Below, in pieces: positions 1-9,236 of a stretch of 64,000 nt of DNA (the stretch's first letter is position 1; each line of letters starts with the position of its first letter). The stretch spans positions 744,001 to 808,000 of the forward strand of contig NZ_CP139301.1 in assembly GCF_034092395.1 (NCBI RefSeq). The letters are read 5' to 3'. The stretch is from Prochlorococcus sp. MIT 1307. Its GTDB lineage: Bacteria > Cyanobacteriota > Cyanobacteriia > PCC-6307 > Cyanobiaceae. The position numbers and the translations under genes were made by a program. Under the pieces are notes generated by a model. That model saw only the letters and a list, made by a program, of their open reading frames with translations. It searched no databases and was not told the origin of the DNA.

Positions 1-1
1 T

Positions 2-91
2 GACCCCCGGTCTCCAGAACTGATTAGGAAAATGGCAGCAGCAATGGTCCCTTTCCTTAACGGAAAAAGCTCAAAGACAATACAGGACTAA
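2..91 (+). CDS. C-terminal tail of an unidentified protein (partial)
   Basis: An open frame runs from the window edge to a TAA at 89-91 and encodes 29 residues ending in LNGKSSKTIQD. It reads like the end of a normal protein (charged, balanced composition), and the gene-poor stretch before chlI begins right after it. There is too little to name a family. The coding call is an inference from frame and composition only. Confidence 0.45.
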   Translation, partial: DPRSPELIRKMAAAMVPFLNGKSSKTIQD

Positions 92-462
92 CTTCTTCCC
101 TTCATTGAATCCCTTGGCCACTGTGATCAAAGTTCTCCCACCAGGGAGTAGTTACTTCATTCCATTAAGAGAATGGGGATATATCAGTTTATGAAAAGCT
201 TTAACCAATTACCACAAAAATAAAATTTCAGAGGGAATGGTCTCTTGCAATCAGAGTAATAATGATCCTTTAAAAAACCAAAAGTGACTCCAGCAACAGA
301 GATATTAGGAGCCACTGGCGAACTTATGTCTTACCATAAAACCAGAAAAAAATTTTTCATTGAGACACTAATCCCATTAACTTTGCCAAGCAAATTCCAT
401 TTTTTGATAGCTCTAAAAACTCTTCTTATGAAACAATCCAAAACAACATCTAAATTCAACTC
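92..462. other. Intergenic region upstream of chlI
   Basis: No convincing gene is seen. A 60-codon GTG-started frame (284-466) ends on a TGA that overlaps the chlI GTG start, but its composition looks random. The stretch probably holds the chlI promoter. It is AT-rich with no clear hairpin. Confidence 0.4.
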
Positions 463-1551
463 GTGAGTTCACCCACGAAGCGCAGGGACTTTCCCTTCAC
501 TGCAGTGATTGGGCAAGAAGAGATGAAGCTGGCCCTTCTGCTCAATGTCATAGATCCCCGGATTGGGGGGGTAATGATCATGGGAGATCGTGGTACCGGA
601 AAATCAACAACAATCCGTGCACTAGCAGACTTACTCCCAGACCTTGATGTAGTAGCTGGAGACCCATATAACAGCTCCCCAATTGATCCAGACCTTCAAA
701 GCAGTGAAGTTCGCGAGCTTATAGAAAATGGTGAAAGTCCTACCACTGAAGAGAAGCAAGTCCCAATGGTTGATTTACCACTTGGTGCGACTGAGGATCG
801 TCTTTGTGGAACTATTGACATCGAAAAAGCCTTGAGCGATGGAGTAAGAGCCTTTGAACCAGGACTACTAGCCAAAGCAAATAGAGGATTGCTTTACGTT
901 GATGAAGTCAACCTTCTTGATGATCATCTTGTAGATGTTCTACTAGATTCTGCTGCTTCTGGATGGAATACTGTTGAGCGAGAGGGTATTTCAGTAAGGC
1001 ATCCAGCAAGGTTTGTACTTATTGGCTCTGGGAACCCTGAGGAAGGAGAGCTTCGCCCTCAACTACTAGACCGTTTTGGGATGAGCGTCGAAGTTCGAAC
1101 CGTTAGGAATCCTGAACTAAGAGTTCAAGTTGTAGACCAGCGCACAGCCTTTGATAGTGATCCAGACTCCTTTGCTATAGCAACTAAAGAGAAGCAAGAT
1201 GCACTACAAAAGAAGGTGGTTGCAGCACAAGAAATCCTCCAAGAAGTCAATATTGACGATGATCTACGCCTACGAATATCTGCAGTATGTGGAGAGTTAG
1301 ATGTAGATGGACTACGTGGAGATATTGTCACAAATAGAGCTGCTAGAGCATTAGCAGCATTTGAGAATAGGAAAGAAGTCTCTGAAGAAGATGTCGCGCG
1401 AGTAATTTCATGCTCTTTAAGACATAGACTTCGAAAAGACCCTTTAGAGCAAGTTGATTCAGGGGATCGAGTAATTAAAGCGTTTTGTAAGATCTTCGAA
1501 AGAAACGAAGACACTAATCCGAATGAGTTCGAACTTGCTCTAGCGGAGTAA
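463..1551 (+). CDS. chlI: Magnesium chelatase ATPase subunit I (ChlI)
   Basis: ChlI is the AAA+ motor of magnesium chelatase. With ChlD and ChlH it inserts Mg2+ into protoporphyrin IX, the first step specific to chlorophyll synthesis. The 362-residue protein starts [19 protein letters not shown], has Walker [10 protein letters not shown] at about residue 42, Walker [14 protein letters not shown] at about 144, and a [19 protein letters not shown] stretch typical of the family. Length is normal. The start is a GTG; the in-frame context begins only six codons before the conserved block. ruvC follows after 3 nt, so the two are probably co-transcribed. In a pcb-rich phototroph this is the expected housekeeping copy. 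Confidence 0.97.
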   Translation: MSSPTKRRDFPFTAVIGQEEMKLALLLNVIDPRIGGVMIMGDRGTGKSTTIRALADLLPDLDVVAGDPYNSSPIDPDLQSSEVRELIENGESPTTEEKQVPMVDLPLGATEDRLCGTIDIEKALSDGVRAFEPGLLAKANRGLLYVDEVNLLDDHLVDVLLDSAASGWNTVEREGISVRHPARFVLIGSGNPEEGELRPQLLDRFGMSVEVRTVRNPELRVQVVDQRTAFDSDPDSFAIATKEKQDALQKKVVAAQEILQEVNIDDDLRLRISAVCGELDVDGLRGDIVTNRAARALAAFENRKEVSEEDVARVISCSLRHRLRKDPLEQVDSGDRVIKAFCKIFERNEDTNPNEFELALAE

Positions 1552-1554
1552 GCA

Positions 1555-2031
1555 TTGCGTATCCTCGGTATAGATCCAGGACTTGCAAGAGTTGGCTATG
1601 GAATAGTCGAAGCAAGTGTGAATAAAAAACAAATGTTGGATTGCGGAATTATATCTACTAATCCTCAACAAACAGAAGGAGAAAGGATGGTTGAAATAGC
1701 GCATGACCTTAGAAAACTAATACGTAAATGGGAACCATCATTAGCTGTTGTAGAAAAATTCTTCTTCTATCGTTCAAGTACAACTATTAGTGTTGTGCAA
1801 GCAAGAGGTGTGGTAATTATGACTCTCACACGATTTCAAATTCCCATTTTGGAATTTCCTCCAATGCAAATTAAACTTGCTGTTGCAGGATCAGGCAAAG
1901 CCAATAAAGATGATGTATTAATTGCAGTCATGCGTGAACTCAATTTAATTAAGCCACCTCGTCCCGATGATGCAGCGGATGCTTTAGCAATAGCTCTTAC
2001 TGGTTGGTACCAAGCAGGAAATGGCTCATGA
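1555..2031 (+). CDS. ruvC: Holliday junction resolvase RuvC
   Basis: RuvC is the endonuclease that resolves Holliday junctions with RuvAB. The 158-residue protein opens [15 protein letters not shown] (first catalytic Asp), has [13 protein letters not shown] (catalytic Glu), and ends with [13 protein letters not shown], which carries the last two acidic residues. Length is typical for the family. It starts with TTG, 3 nt after chlI. All four catalytic acidic positions appear intact. Confidence 0.96.
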   Translation: MRILGIDPGLARVGYGIVEASVNKKQMLDCGIISTNPQQTEGERMVEIAHDLRKLIRKWEPSLAVVEKFFFYRSSTTISVVQARGVVIMTLTRFQIPILEFPPMQIKLAVAGSGKANKDDVLIAVMRELNLIKPPRPDDAADALAIALTGWYQAGNGS

Positions 2032-2076
2032 AGATAAAAACCTACTCCAGTAATTTTTCTCTTTTATTAGAACAAC

Positions 2077-2661
2077 ATGGTTGATAACAGCTTAAAAAAA
2101 ATATATCGAGCTAATTTCATGAAAATACGACAAAAAGCTCTGCCTCTAGTAGAAGAAGCGATCATACAAGGAGTCAATAAAGAGATAGAGAAGCTCCTAA
2201 GCATTAAAAAACTTCAAGGCTATTTAGGGCTTTACTGGCCTTTAAAAAATGAAATTGATCTAAGAGATTTAAAAGTAAATTACAAGATCCCAATAGCACT
2301 GCCAGCTAGCAATAAAGAAGGTCATCTGACCTACCACCCCTGGGAGAACAGCCCTCTAAAGAAAGATTTTCATGGAATACCTGCTCCACTAGACCAACCA
2401 ATACTTAAGGCGAAGGACCTAGGTCTATTAATTGTTCCTGCTCTTGCTATTGATCAAGACGGCTATCGTCTTGGCTATGGAGGTGGCTTCTTTGACCGTC
2501 TTAGAGCAAAAGCAGATTGGCATTCAATCCCAGCAGTAGTAGTTTTACCAAAAGCTTGTGTTTCCCAAGACTCTTTACCAAAAGATTCTTGGGATATTCC
2601 TTTTGATGGCTGGATAAATGAAGATGGCTATTTCGGCCCCATACTTAATAGACACCCTTAG
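2077..2661 (+). CDS. 5-formyltetrahydrofolate cyclo-ligase
   Basis: The enzyme converts 5-formyl-THF to 5,10-methenyl-THF with ATP, salvaging one-carbon folate. The 194-residue protein carries the family signature PALAIDQDGYRLGYGGGFFDR near residues 125-150 and an N-terminal segment with conserved basic residues (RQKALPLVEEA). Length is normal. It lies 45 nt after ruvC on the same strand, probably in the same transcript. The gene is called fau/ygfA in other bacteria. Confidence 0.92.
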   Translation: MVDNSLKKIYRANFMKIRQKALPLVEEAIIQGVNKEIEKLLSIKKLQGYLGLYWPLKNEIDLRDLKVNYKIPIALPASNKEGHLTYHPWENSPLKKDFHGIPAPLDQPILKAKDLGLLIVPALAIDQDGYRLGYGGGFFDRLRAKADWHSIPAVVVLPKACVSQDSLPKDSWDIPFDGWINEDGYFGPILNRHP

Positions 2662-2749
2662 AGCCTAATGATTTGAAAAACTCCAAAATTTCTTGAATAA
2701 TTGGATTACTAGTTAGGCTGCTCTCAAATGAATAGCAAAACAGATATTC

Positions 2750-3202
2750 ATGACTAAGGCCTCCACTCCCTCCTGCATCGAAAACTATGGCAGTGAATCT
2801 TTAAATGAAATGATTAAAAAGCTAAAAGCCACTTCTGACTCACGAAGACGATATGAATACGTACTGTGGTTAGCCAAAAAGCTACCTACCCTTGCAGAAG
2901 AATTAAGAATAGATGCACTTAAAGTCAAAGGATGCATTTCACAAGTGTTTGTACTTGGGCAGTTAGTAGAAGGAAAGCTTGAATGGCAGGGCTATTCAGA
3001 TGCTCTAATCACTAGAGGATTACTAGCTTTTCTTATTCAAGGGCTAAGCGACCTCACTCCGGGAGAGGTTTTAGCCGTAGATACTAGTTTTATTGCTGCA
3101 ACTGGACTTCAGAGCAGCCTTACGCCATCGAGAGCCAATGGATTCCTAAACATTTTCCTGGCAATGCGAGCTCAAGCAAAAGCACATTCAATGAATATCT
3201 AA
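2750..3202 (+). CDS. sufE: SufE-type cysteine desulfurase activator
   Basis: SufE accepts sulfur from the cysteine desulfurase SufS for Fe-S cluster assembly. Seen here: RRYEYVLWLAKKLPTL in the N-terminal third, KVKGCISQVFVLG with the sulfur-accepting Cys, and the C-terminal LTPSRANGFLNIFLAMRAQA helix. At 150 residues the length is typical. The gene stands between a folate enzyme and homoserine dehydrogenase, with 60-90 nt gaps on each side. Confidence 0.93.
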   Translation: MTKASTPSCIENYGSESLNEMIKKLKATSDSRRRYEYVLWLAKKLPTLAEELRIDALKVKGCISQVFVLGQLVEGKLEWQGYSDALITRGLLAFLIQGLSDLTPGEVLAVDTSFIAATGLQSSLTPSRANGFLNIFLAMRAQAKAHSMNI

Positions 3203-3261
3203 AAAGTTCTCCACCGCTGAATAGAGTCACTTACGAATACAACCCGATTGGTTAATTTAAA

Positions 3262-4578
3262 ATGGGGAAAAAGATTGGGATAGGTCTACTAGGACTTGGA
3301 ACGGTAGGTGCAGGTGTCGCAAATATCATTCAGAATCCAAATGGGCGTAATCCTCTAGTAGCAGAAATTGAATTAGTTCGTGTGGCCGTTAGGGATATAA
3401 ATCGACCTCGTGCTGCTTCGATCTCATCATCTTTACTAACTCAAAATCCTTTAGAAGTTGTAGATGACCCATCTGTAGATGTTGTAGTTGAAGTAATGGG
3501 TGGAATAGAGCCTGCACGAACATTAATTAAACGAGCCATTGCGGCTGGAAAATCAGTAGTAACAGCCAACAAAGCTGTTATTGCTCGTCATGGGGAAGAA
3601 ATTTCTGCTGCTGCAAATGCAGCAGGTGTTTATGTATTAATTGAAGCCGCAGTTGGAGGAGGGATCCCAATCATTGAACCCCTCAAGCAATCTCTTGGAG
3701 GCAACAAGATCAACAAAGTAAGTGGAATTATTAATGGAACCACAAACTTCATTCTCAGCCGAATCACAAAAGAAGGAGCTTCTTACAGCGATGTACTAAA
3801 AGAAGCCCAAAAACTTGGATACGCTGAATCAGACCCCGCAGCAGATGTTGAAGGTTTTGATGCTGCTGACAAGATTGCAATATTAAGTGGATTGGCCTTT
3901 GGGGGACCAATAAACCGTGAAAGTATCCCTGTACAAGGAATATCTGGTTTAAATAATTTAGATGTTGATTATGCTAAAAAATTGGGCTATGGAGTAAAAC
4001 TTCTTGCAGTAGCAGAGCGACTAGAAAAACAAAATATTGACCTTAAATCAATTCCTTTAGCTGTTTGGGTGCAACCTACGCTTGTACCAGAAGATCATCC
4101 TTTGGCGGGTGTTAATGGAGTAAATAATGCGATTTTGGTGGAAGGTGATCCAATAGGAAAAGTCATGTTTTATGGTCCTGGAGCAGGTGCTGGGCCTACT
4201 GCATCAGCGGTTGTAGCAGATATACTAAATATTGCTGGTATACGAACAATTGAAACCACTACCAATCATCTTGATCCTCTACTAGCAGCAAATCGCTGGA
4301 GAAATTGTCATGTCGTAGAACCGAGCGACATCATTCAAAAGCATTACCTACGTCTAAGGACAGAGGACAGTCCCGGGGTAATTGGGCGCATCGGTAGTGT
4401 ATTTGGCAGCAATGGAGTCTCAATTCAATCAATTGTCCAATTCGATTCAAATGAAGCAGGTGCTGAGATTGTTGTTATTACTCATGAAGTAAAGAAAGGG
4501 CAAATAACATCTTCTCTTAATTCAATAAAAACTCTCGCAGGTGTCAAAGGGCTATCAGCCGAAATGGTTTGCATATAA
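3262..4578 (+). CDS. hom: Homoserine dehydrogenase
   Basis: It reduces aspartate semialdehyde to homoserine on the way to threonine and methionine. The 438-residue protein has the NAD(P) motif GLLGLGTVGAGV at residue 8, VVEVMGGIEPARTLI, the catalytic region GIINGTTNFIL with the later SDPAADVEGFDAADK, and a C-terminal ACT domain (RLRTEDSPGVIGRIGSVFG) for feedback control. Domain order and length fit the monofunctional bacterial enzyme. It is not fused to aspartokinase. Confidence 0.96.
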   Translation: MGKKIGIGLLGLGTVGAGVANIIQNPNGRNPLVAEIELVRVAVRDINRPRAASISSSLLTQNPLEVVDDPSVDVVVEVMGGIEPARTLIKRAIAAGKSVVTANKAVIARHGEEISAAANAAGVYVLIEAAVGGGIPIIEPLKQSLGGNKINKVSGIINGTTNFILSRITKEGASYSDVLKEAQKLGYAESDPAADVEGFDAADKIAILSGLAFGGPINRESIPVQGISGLNNLDVDYAKKLGYGVKLLAVAERLEKQNIDLKSIPLAVWVQPTLVPEDHPLAGVNGVNNAILVEGDPIGKVMFYGPGAGAGPTASAVVADILNIAGIRTIETTTNHLDPLLAANRWRNCHVVEPSDIIQKHYLRLRTEDSPGVIGRIGSVFGSNGVSIQSIVQFDSNEAGAEIVVITHEVKKGQITSSLNSIKTLAGVKGLSAEMVCI

Positions 4579-4725
4579 AACACAAATCACAAAAAAGATA
4601 GAGCCAACCCAAAGTCTTTGGAACTCTAAAAGGTCTATAGACGCTGACTTGTACTTCTCTTAATTGACACTTAACGCTTACATAGCTCTAGAAGGAGATT
4701 TTTCTCCACAAGATGACCGAAAGTT

Positions 4726-4905
4726 ATGATTTTTCATCAAGGTGATTGTGTTCAATTGACAAGTGTTGAAGGAAGTTTTCAAGTAATAGGAATAGATGAT
4801 AAGCACAACAAATGCTGGTTAAGACGTTGGCCTATGCTCCCGAAAGGCTCGCCAGTTTTTGAAATATCAATACAACAAATCTGTCAATCCTGCAAAAAAT
4901 CCTGA
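4726..4905 (+). CDS. Small basic protein upstream of ABC binding protein
   Basis: A 59-codon ATG frame encodes MIFHQGDCVQLTSVEG followed by VIGIDDKHNKCWLRRWPML and a tail with CQSCKK. It looks like a small beta-barrel (SH3/DUF-type) protein with a C-terminal Cys pair. It lies between hom and the ABC binding protein on the same strand and overlaps the longest possible start of the latter by 47 nt, which suggests that the binding protein really starts further downstream. No family was recognised. The coding call rests on composition and context. Confidence 0.6.
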   Translation: MIFHQGDCVQLTSVEGSFQVIGIDDKHNKCWLRRWPMLPKGSPVFEISIQQICQSCKKS

Positions 4906-6544
4906 GAAGATCTTTTGCAACTCCACAAAATCTCTTCGAGATCCTTTCAATTTGCCTAAGCCAGGCCTAAAAAATCTAAATGTCCTAGCTGGTTTGTTTG
5001 CATTCATATGCATTCTTTTTAGTCAAACTGCCTGCAAGCCAAATCGCCTTAGAGAAAGAATAATTGTTGCAAGCGCAGGTAAAATCACCTCTCTAGATCC
5101 CGCACAAGCAAATACTTTCCATGCTCTCCAGCTTATAAGTGCTTTGGGCGATACGCTCTACAAAGTTGATATTAATGGGAACCTCATTCCAAGCCTAGCT
5201 AGCAGAATGCCTGAAATAAGTGAAGAAGGACTAACCATTTCTATCCATCTCAGAAAAGATGTTCTTTTTCACGATGGGACCCAGTTCAATTCAGAGGCAA
5301 TGGCCTTCAGTATTAAACGCTTCATGAGAATAGGCACTCTAAGTTATGTGATGGGTGGACGAATATCGTCTATAGAAACTCCAGATCCATACTTAATTCG
5401 ACTAAGGCTTACAAGGCCCTCAAGCTCACTTCGAGGATTGTTATCTTCTATCAACCTAACACCCCTATCTCCAAAAGCATATGCAAATCATAAAGATAAG
5501 TTCCTCAATGACAACTTCGTAGGAACAGGACCCTACCAACTAAAAAGTTTCAGACAACAACAACAACGTCTGGAACCATTCGAAGGCTATTGGAACAAGC
5601 TTCCTGAAAACTCAGGAATAGATTTCATCAGTTTAAAGAGTTCAACATCGCTTTATGGAGCTCTTCGAAGTGGCGAGATAGATGTTCTATTATCCAACTC
5701 TATAGATGAAGATCAGCGCATATCATTAAACAAAATGTCGGAAGAAGGTTATTTAAATAAAGGGGAAGGTGCTCCTATTGAAATTGGATTTGTTACCTTT
5801 AAAAGTAATGCTTCCCCACTTAATAGTCAAAACCTAAGGAAAGCCCTTTTACATAGTTTAGATAGAGAGGCAATCAGTGAAAGAGTTAGCTATGGACTTA
5901 GAGAACCCTTGAGAGGGTTAGTCCCACCAAACTTGAAACCAAAAAAGAACTCGCCTTGGCCAAGTTATAACCCAAAGTTTGCGAAAGACCTTTTCAAAAA
6001 AGAGGGTTACTGTGGAAAGAAAAAGCTTGAACTCCCATTAACTTTCAGGTCAAATGTTCCAGCCGACAAGTTGATGGCACTTACTTGGCAGGCCCAAGTG
6101 AATCAGGACCTCTCTGATTGCCTAAAGATCCATTTAAATAGTGTTGAATCAACAACGATTTACCGTCAACTGGGAGAAGGAGCTTTCCAAGCGGTAATTC
6201 TTGATTGGCGAGGCACTTATCCTGATCCAGAGGCATACCTCTCTCCCTTGCTTAGCTGCAACAAAAGCAAGGGAACCATTTGTGAAGAAGGAGAAGCTGT
6301 AATGAGTGGAAGTTTCTGGACGACACCTTCACTAGAAAATGCATTAAAGAGAAGTGATGTACTTACAGGCGCAAATCGAGTCCAAAAACTCACCGAAATT
6401 GAAGAAATTGCAGCAAATGGTGCAGCTTATTTACCCTTTTGGATTGTAAAACCTAGAGCTTGGACTCAAGTCCATTTAGCAAAGCCTGAATTCGATGGAA
6501 ATGGGCAAGTCTTAATTGAGCGTCTTAGATCAATTAAACAATGA
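4859..6544 (+). CDS. ABC transporter substrate-binding lipoprotein (dipeptide/nickel type)
   Basis: This is an extracytoplasmic solute-binding protein of the SBP_bac_5 family (oligopeptide, dipeptide or nickel). A hydrophobic segment followed by a lipobox-like LFSQTAC (about residues 53-59) predicts a lipoprotein. Mature-part motifs are TSLDPAQANTFHALQL, LRKDVLFHDGTQFNSEA and FVGTGPYQLK. The TTG at 4859 would place 40 residues before the signal. A TTG at 4952 gives a more ordinary signal peptide and avoids the overlap with the 59-codon gene upstream. Its stop overlaps the permease start by 4 nt. The ligand cannot be told from sequence. Confidence 0.88.
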   Translation: MKYQYNKSVNPAKNPEKIFCNSTKSLRDPFNLPKPGLKNLNVLAGLFAFICILFSQTACKPNRLRERIIVASAGKITSLDPAQANTFHALQLISALGDTLYKVDINGNLIPSLASRMPEISEEGLTISIHLRKDVLFHDGTQFNSEAMAFSIKRFMRIGTLSYVMGGRISSIETPDPYLIRLRLTRPSSSLRGLLSSINLTPLSPKAYANHKDKFLNDNFVGTGPYQLKSFRQQQQRLEPFEGYWNKLPENSGIDFISLKSSTSLYGALRSGEIDVLLSNSIDEDQRISLNKMSEEGYLNKGEGAPIEIGFVTFKSNASPLNSQNLRKALLHSLDREAISERVSYGLREPLRGLVPPNLKPKKNSPWPSYNPKFAKDLFKKEGYCGKKKLELPLTFRSNVPADKLMALTWQAQVNQDLSDCLKIHLNSVESTTIYRQLGEGAFQAVILDWRGTYPDPEAYLSPLLSCNKSKGTICEEGEAVMSGSFWTTPSLENALKRSDVLTGANRVQKLTEIEEIAANGAAYLPFWIVKPRAWTQVHLAKPEFDGNGQVLIERLRSIKQ

Positions 6545-7560
6545 ACAGAGGGAGAGCACTACTTCAGTACTGCGCAACCAGATTGGCATTAGCTCCACTC
6601 ATGTTGTGGCTAATAGCTAGCATGGTTTTTATATTGTTGAGAATCGCTCCAGGCGACCCAGTAGATGCAGTTCTTGGGAGCCGTGCTAGCGAAGTAGCTC
6701 AAGCAGCTCTAAGAGCAAAACTTGGGTTAGATCAACCACTATTTAATCAATATCTAGATTTTATTAATAACTTAAGCCATGGGGATTTAGGTAATGCGCT
6801 AGTCAATCAAGAACCTGTAAGAGAAATAATCCAGCAGGCTTTACCTGCGAGCCTTGAGCTTGGAATTAGTGCTCTAATTTTAGCTGCCACAATAGGCATC
6901 GGTATTGGGTTTAGTGGAATCTCCAGAAAAGGCAGCAAGGTCGACTTGGCTGGACGCTTATACGGGATAAGCACCTACGCATTACCTCCATTCTGGGCCG
7001 CAATGCTTGTGCAATTATTTTTTGCAGTAATCCTAGGATGGCTTCCTGTTGGAGGACGTTTCCCTCCAAGCATGCTCCAACCAGAGGGAACTGGATTTTT
7101 AATTTTTGATAGTCTTGCAAAACAAAACTGGTCAGCACTCAAAGGCGCCATCAGACATTTAATACTTCCTGCTACAACACTTGGAATACTTCTAAGCGGG
7201 ATTTTCAGCCGTGCCTTAAGAATCAACTTGGCCCGAATATTAGAATCAGATCATATAGAAGCTGCAAGAAGTAGAGGAATTAATGAAACTCAAGTGCTGT
7301 TAAAACACGCACTGCCAAATGCTCTACTACCAGTTCTAACAATTGCAGGAATCACAGTAGCTTCTCTGATTGGAGGAGCACTACTAATTGAAATAACCTT
7401 CTCATGGCCTGGAATAGCAATGAGGCTAAAAGAAGCAATAGATCAAAGAGATTACCCAGTAGTTCAAGGTATTGTTGTTGTTGTCGCTGGATTAGTAGTT
7501 CTTGTAAGCATAATTGTAGATATCTTAGTTGCAGCTATTGATCCTAGAATCCGCTATTAA
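6541..7560 (+). CDS. ABC transporter permease, DppB/OppB family
   Basis: The 339-residue membrane protein belongs to the peptide/nickel importer family. The N-terminal TM segment is followed by FILLRIAPGDPVDAVLGSRAS, the DppB hallmark. The cytoplasmic EAARSRGINETQVLLKHALPNALLPV loop is the EAA motif that docks the ATPase. Its ATG overlaps the stop of the binding-protein gene (ATGA), so translation is coupled. No DppC-type permease or ATPase gene lies nearby, so the rest of the transporter must be elsewhere or shared. It converges on the hydrolase gene with a 4-nt overlap. Confidence 0.92.
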   Translation: MNRGRALLQYCATRLALAPLMLWLIASMVFILLRIAPGDPVDAVLGSRASEVAQAALRAKLGLDQPLFNQYLDFINNLSHGDLGNALVNQEPVREIIQQALPASLELGISALILAATIGIGIGFSGISRKGSKVDLAGRLYGISTYALPPFWAAMLVQLFFAVILGWLPVGGRFPPSMLQPEGTGFLIFDSLAKQNWSALKGAIRHLILPATTLGILLSGIFSRALRINLARILESDHIEAARSRGINETQVLLKHALPNALLPVLTIAGITVASLIGGALLIEITFSWPGIAMRLKEAIDQRDYPVVQGIVVVVAGLVVLVSIIVDILVAAIDPRIRY

Positions 7561-9236
7561 TTCTTCAAAAGACTATCAACAATAGATCTATCTAAAAGAT
7601 GAAAAGTCAAGCCATCCTTCTTTTGGTTTATTCCTACATCTAAAGCCTTACCAAGTTCAAAATTCTCTAAAAATCTAATTATTTGGGTTCCCAATAATCC
7701 TTGTACCATAAGAGGGCGAACTCCCACAAAAGCTTCACCAAGTTGGAGTAAATCATCTCCACTAGCATTCTTTGCCTGACCTTCTACTCTTATTGGTGAG
7801 AAATGACTTGCACCTTCTATAAGTAAAATTCGACTTAATAGATTTGGTGATGTTGATAATAGTAAACCAAGTTGTTCAGTTAAAGCTGGTGTAATTAAAT
7901 CATAAGTCCCACCCATCAAAAAAACAGGGGATATGTTATTTACACTCTCTATAGTTGGCCAGAGCAAGCTACCAAAACTATTAATTGCAACTATGGCCTC
8001 GAGCTGGGGAAGTCTTTGAACAGGCTGCAATTGCACATCAACCATCTGACACTGCAAAAGCTGTGAAATGTTTGTCAATGAAAGTGCATCGAGAGCTTGT
8101 CTACACCTTTTCTCTAAGTCTGGTTCAGGAGTAGCTCCAGAAGCTAAAAAAGCTGTTAAAGCGCCAAGCGAGTGTCCCATTAGTACAAGCTTTTCAGCAG
8201 ACACTTCTAAGTCCCCTTGCTTTTTCGCCTCAATGACAGAAAAAAGATCTGCCAAACGATCAGGAAGTACTTCGGCACCGGGTGCTAGTCGTCGACCCTC
8301 TAAAAGTTCTTGAACAGCCTTTGCATCACTGCCTGGGTGCTCAAGGAGAACAACAGGCCACCCCTTCCTACTAAGGCGGCGAGCAAGCCAGCGAAAATGA
8401 TCAGGCGTACCTCCCCAACCCGGCATAAAAACAATCCAACTCGATCTTTGGGGTGAAGCAATATCAGGCCTCCAAATTTCAAGTTTTAAAGGGTCCTCAC
8501 GGTGATCTACCTCTAAAGCCTTCTGAATTGAAAAGGGTTCTTTATATACCTCAACGACCTTCTGAAGAGATTTAGGTTTCAGGGGTTTCGATGGTAAGCG
8601 GCCTATATCAAAAACGAGCTTTTGCTGACTTTTTAGCTCGTTACGCCATCGATTAGCAGCCTGTAAAAAGGCATCTAAATCAAGATAAATATTTTTGCCT
8701 GGAAGAGCCTCAAGAAGATCAATTGTCGTCACCTGAGGCTGACTTTCAAGTAGGGACTCAAGTGTATTAAAAACTCGTTTACCACTCCTATCATCATCCA
8801 AACGAACAAGGTCACTAAGCTCATCAAGAAGTTGACGACCAACCCAACTTCGCAAAATCTGACGAGCCATGCTCTTGTTTTTAATAAGAGGAGCTTTAAG
8901 AATTTTTGCCAAGCCAGCCTGGCTTTCAAGATCAAGAAGATTTAACCATGACGAAAGATCTGTATCTTGACCTCCATTTTGAGCCCATTCTGATAATTCC
9001 CTAATGGAATTAGGGATTGATATTCCATCCACCCAATCACTTAATTCATTCACAGGGATAGGAATAGACATATCTTCGAAATGAACTTCAAGCCTTTCAG
9101 CAGCCTTAAAGGAATTGTTTCCAAAGCTGCAAAACATCAGACTGGTTAACAACCCAATCAAAATTGGTTTTCCTATTGAGCGTCCTGAATACAACCCCAA
9201 ATTTCTATTTCTGGTGGAACCAGTTTCCCTCGCCAC
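7557..9236 (-). CDS. Predicted alpha/beta hydrolase with N-terminal DUF1400-like domain
   Basis: The 559-residue protein has an N-terminal hydrophobic signal (about residues 25-40), then LEVHFEDMSIPIPVNELSDW, the DUF1400-type segment found on cyanobacterial secreted hydrolases. The hydrolase core follows with VFMPGWGGTPDHFRWLARRL (oxyanion region), LVLMGHSLGALTAF (nucleophile Ser in GHSLG), and a C-terminal GASHFSP holding the likely catalytic His. The first start overlaps the divergent MFS gene by 73 nt, so the true start is probably nearer 9137 (ATG just before FCSFGNN). Substrate unknown; lipase or esterase is a family-level guess. Confidence 0.85.
   Translation of the reverse strand: MARETGSTRNRNLGLYSGRSIGKPILIGLLTSLMFCSFGNNSFKAAERLEVHFEDMSIPIPVNELSDWVDGISIPNSIRELSEWAQNGGQDTDLSSWLNLLDLESQAGLAKILKAPLIKNKSMARQILRSWVGRQLLDELSDLVRLDDDRSGKRVFNTLESLLESQPQVTTIDLLEALPGKNIYLDLDAFLQAANRWRNELKSQQKLVFDIGRLPSKPLKPKSLQKVVEVYKEPFSIQKALEVDHREDPLKLEIWRPDIASPQRSSWIVFMPGWGGTPDHFRWLARRLSRKGWPVVLLEHPGSDAKAVQELLEGRRLAPGAEVLPDRLADLFSVIEAKKQGDLEVSAEKLVLMGHSLGALTAFLASGATPEPDLEKRCRQALDALSLTNISQLLQCQMVDVQLQPVQRLPQLEAIVAINSFGSLLWPTIESVNNISPVFLMGGTYDLITPALTEQLGLLLSTSPNLLSRILLIEGASHFSPIRVEGQAKNASGDDLLQLGEAFVGVRPLMVQGLLGTQIIRFLENFELGKALDVGINQKKDGLTFHLLDRSIVDSLLKN

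Noticed and set aside
284-466. 60-codon frame overlapping the chlI start by GTGA
   Set aside because: Composition is random-looking, no family features, and the overlap can be chance.
1125-1514. 129-codon minus-strand frame inside chlI
   Set aside because: Antisense shadow of a well-supported gene; Ser-rich composition is typical of such shadows.
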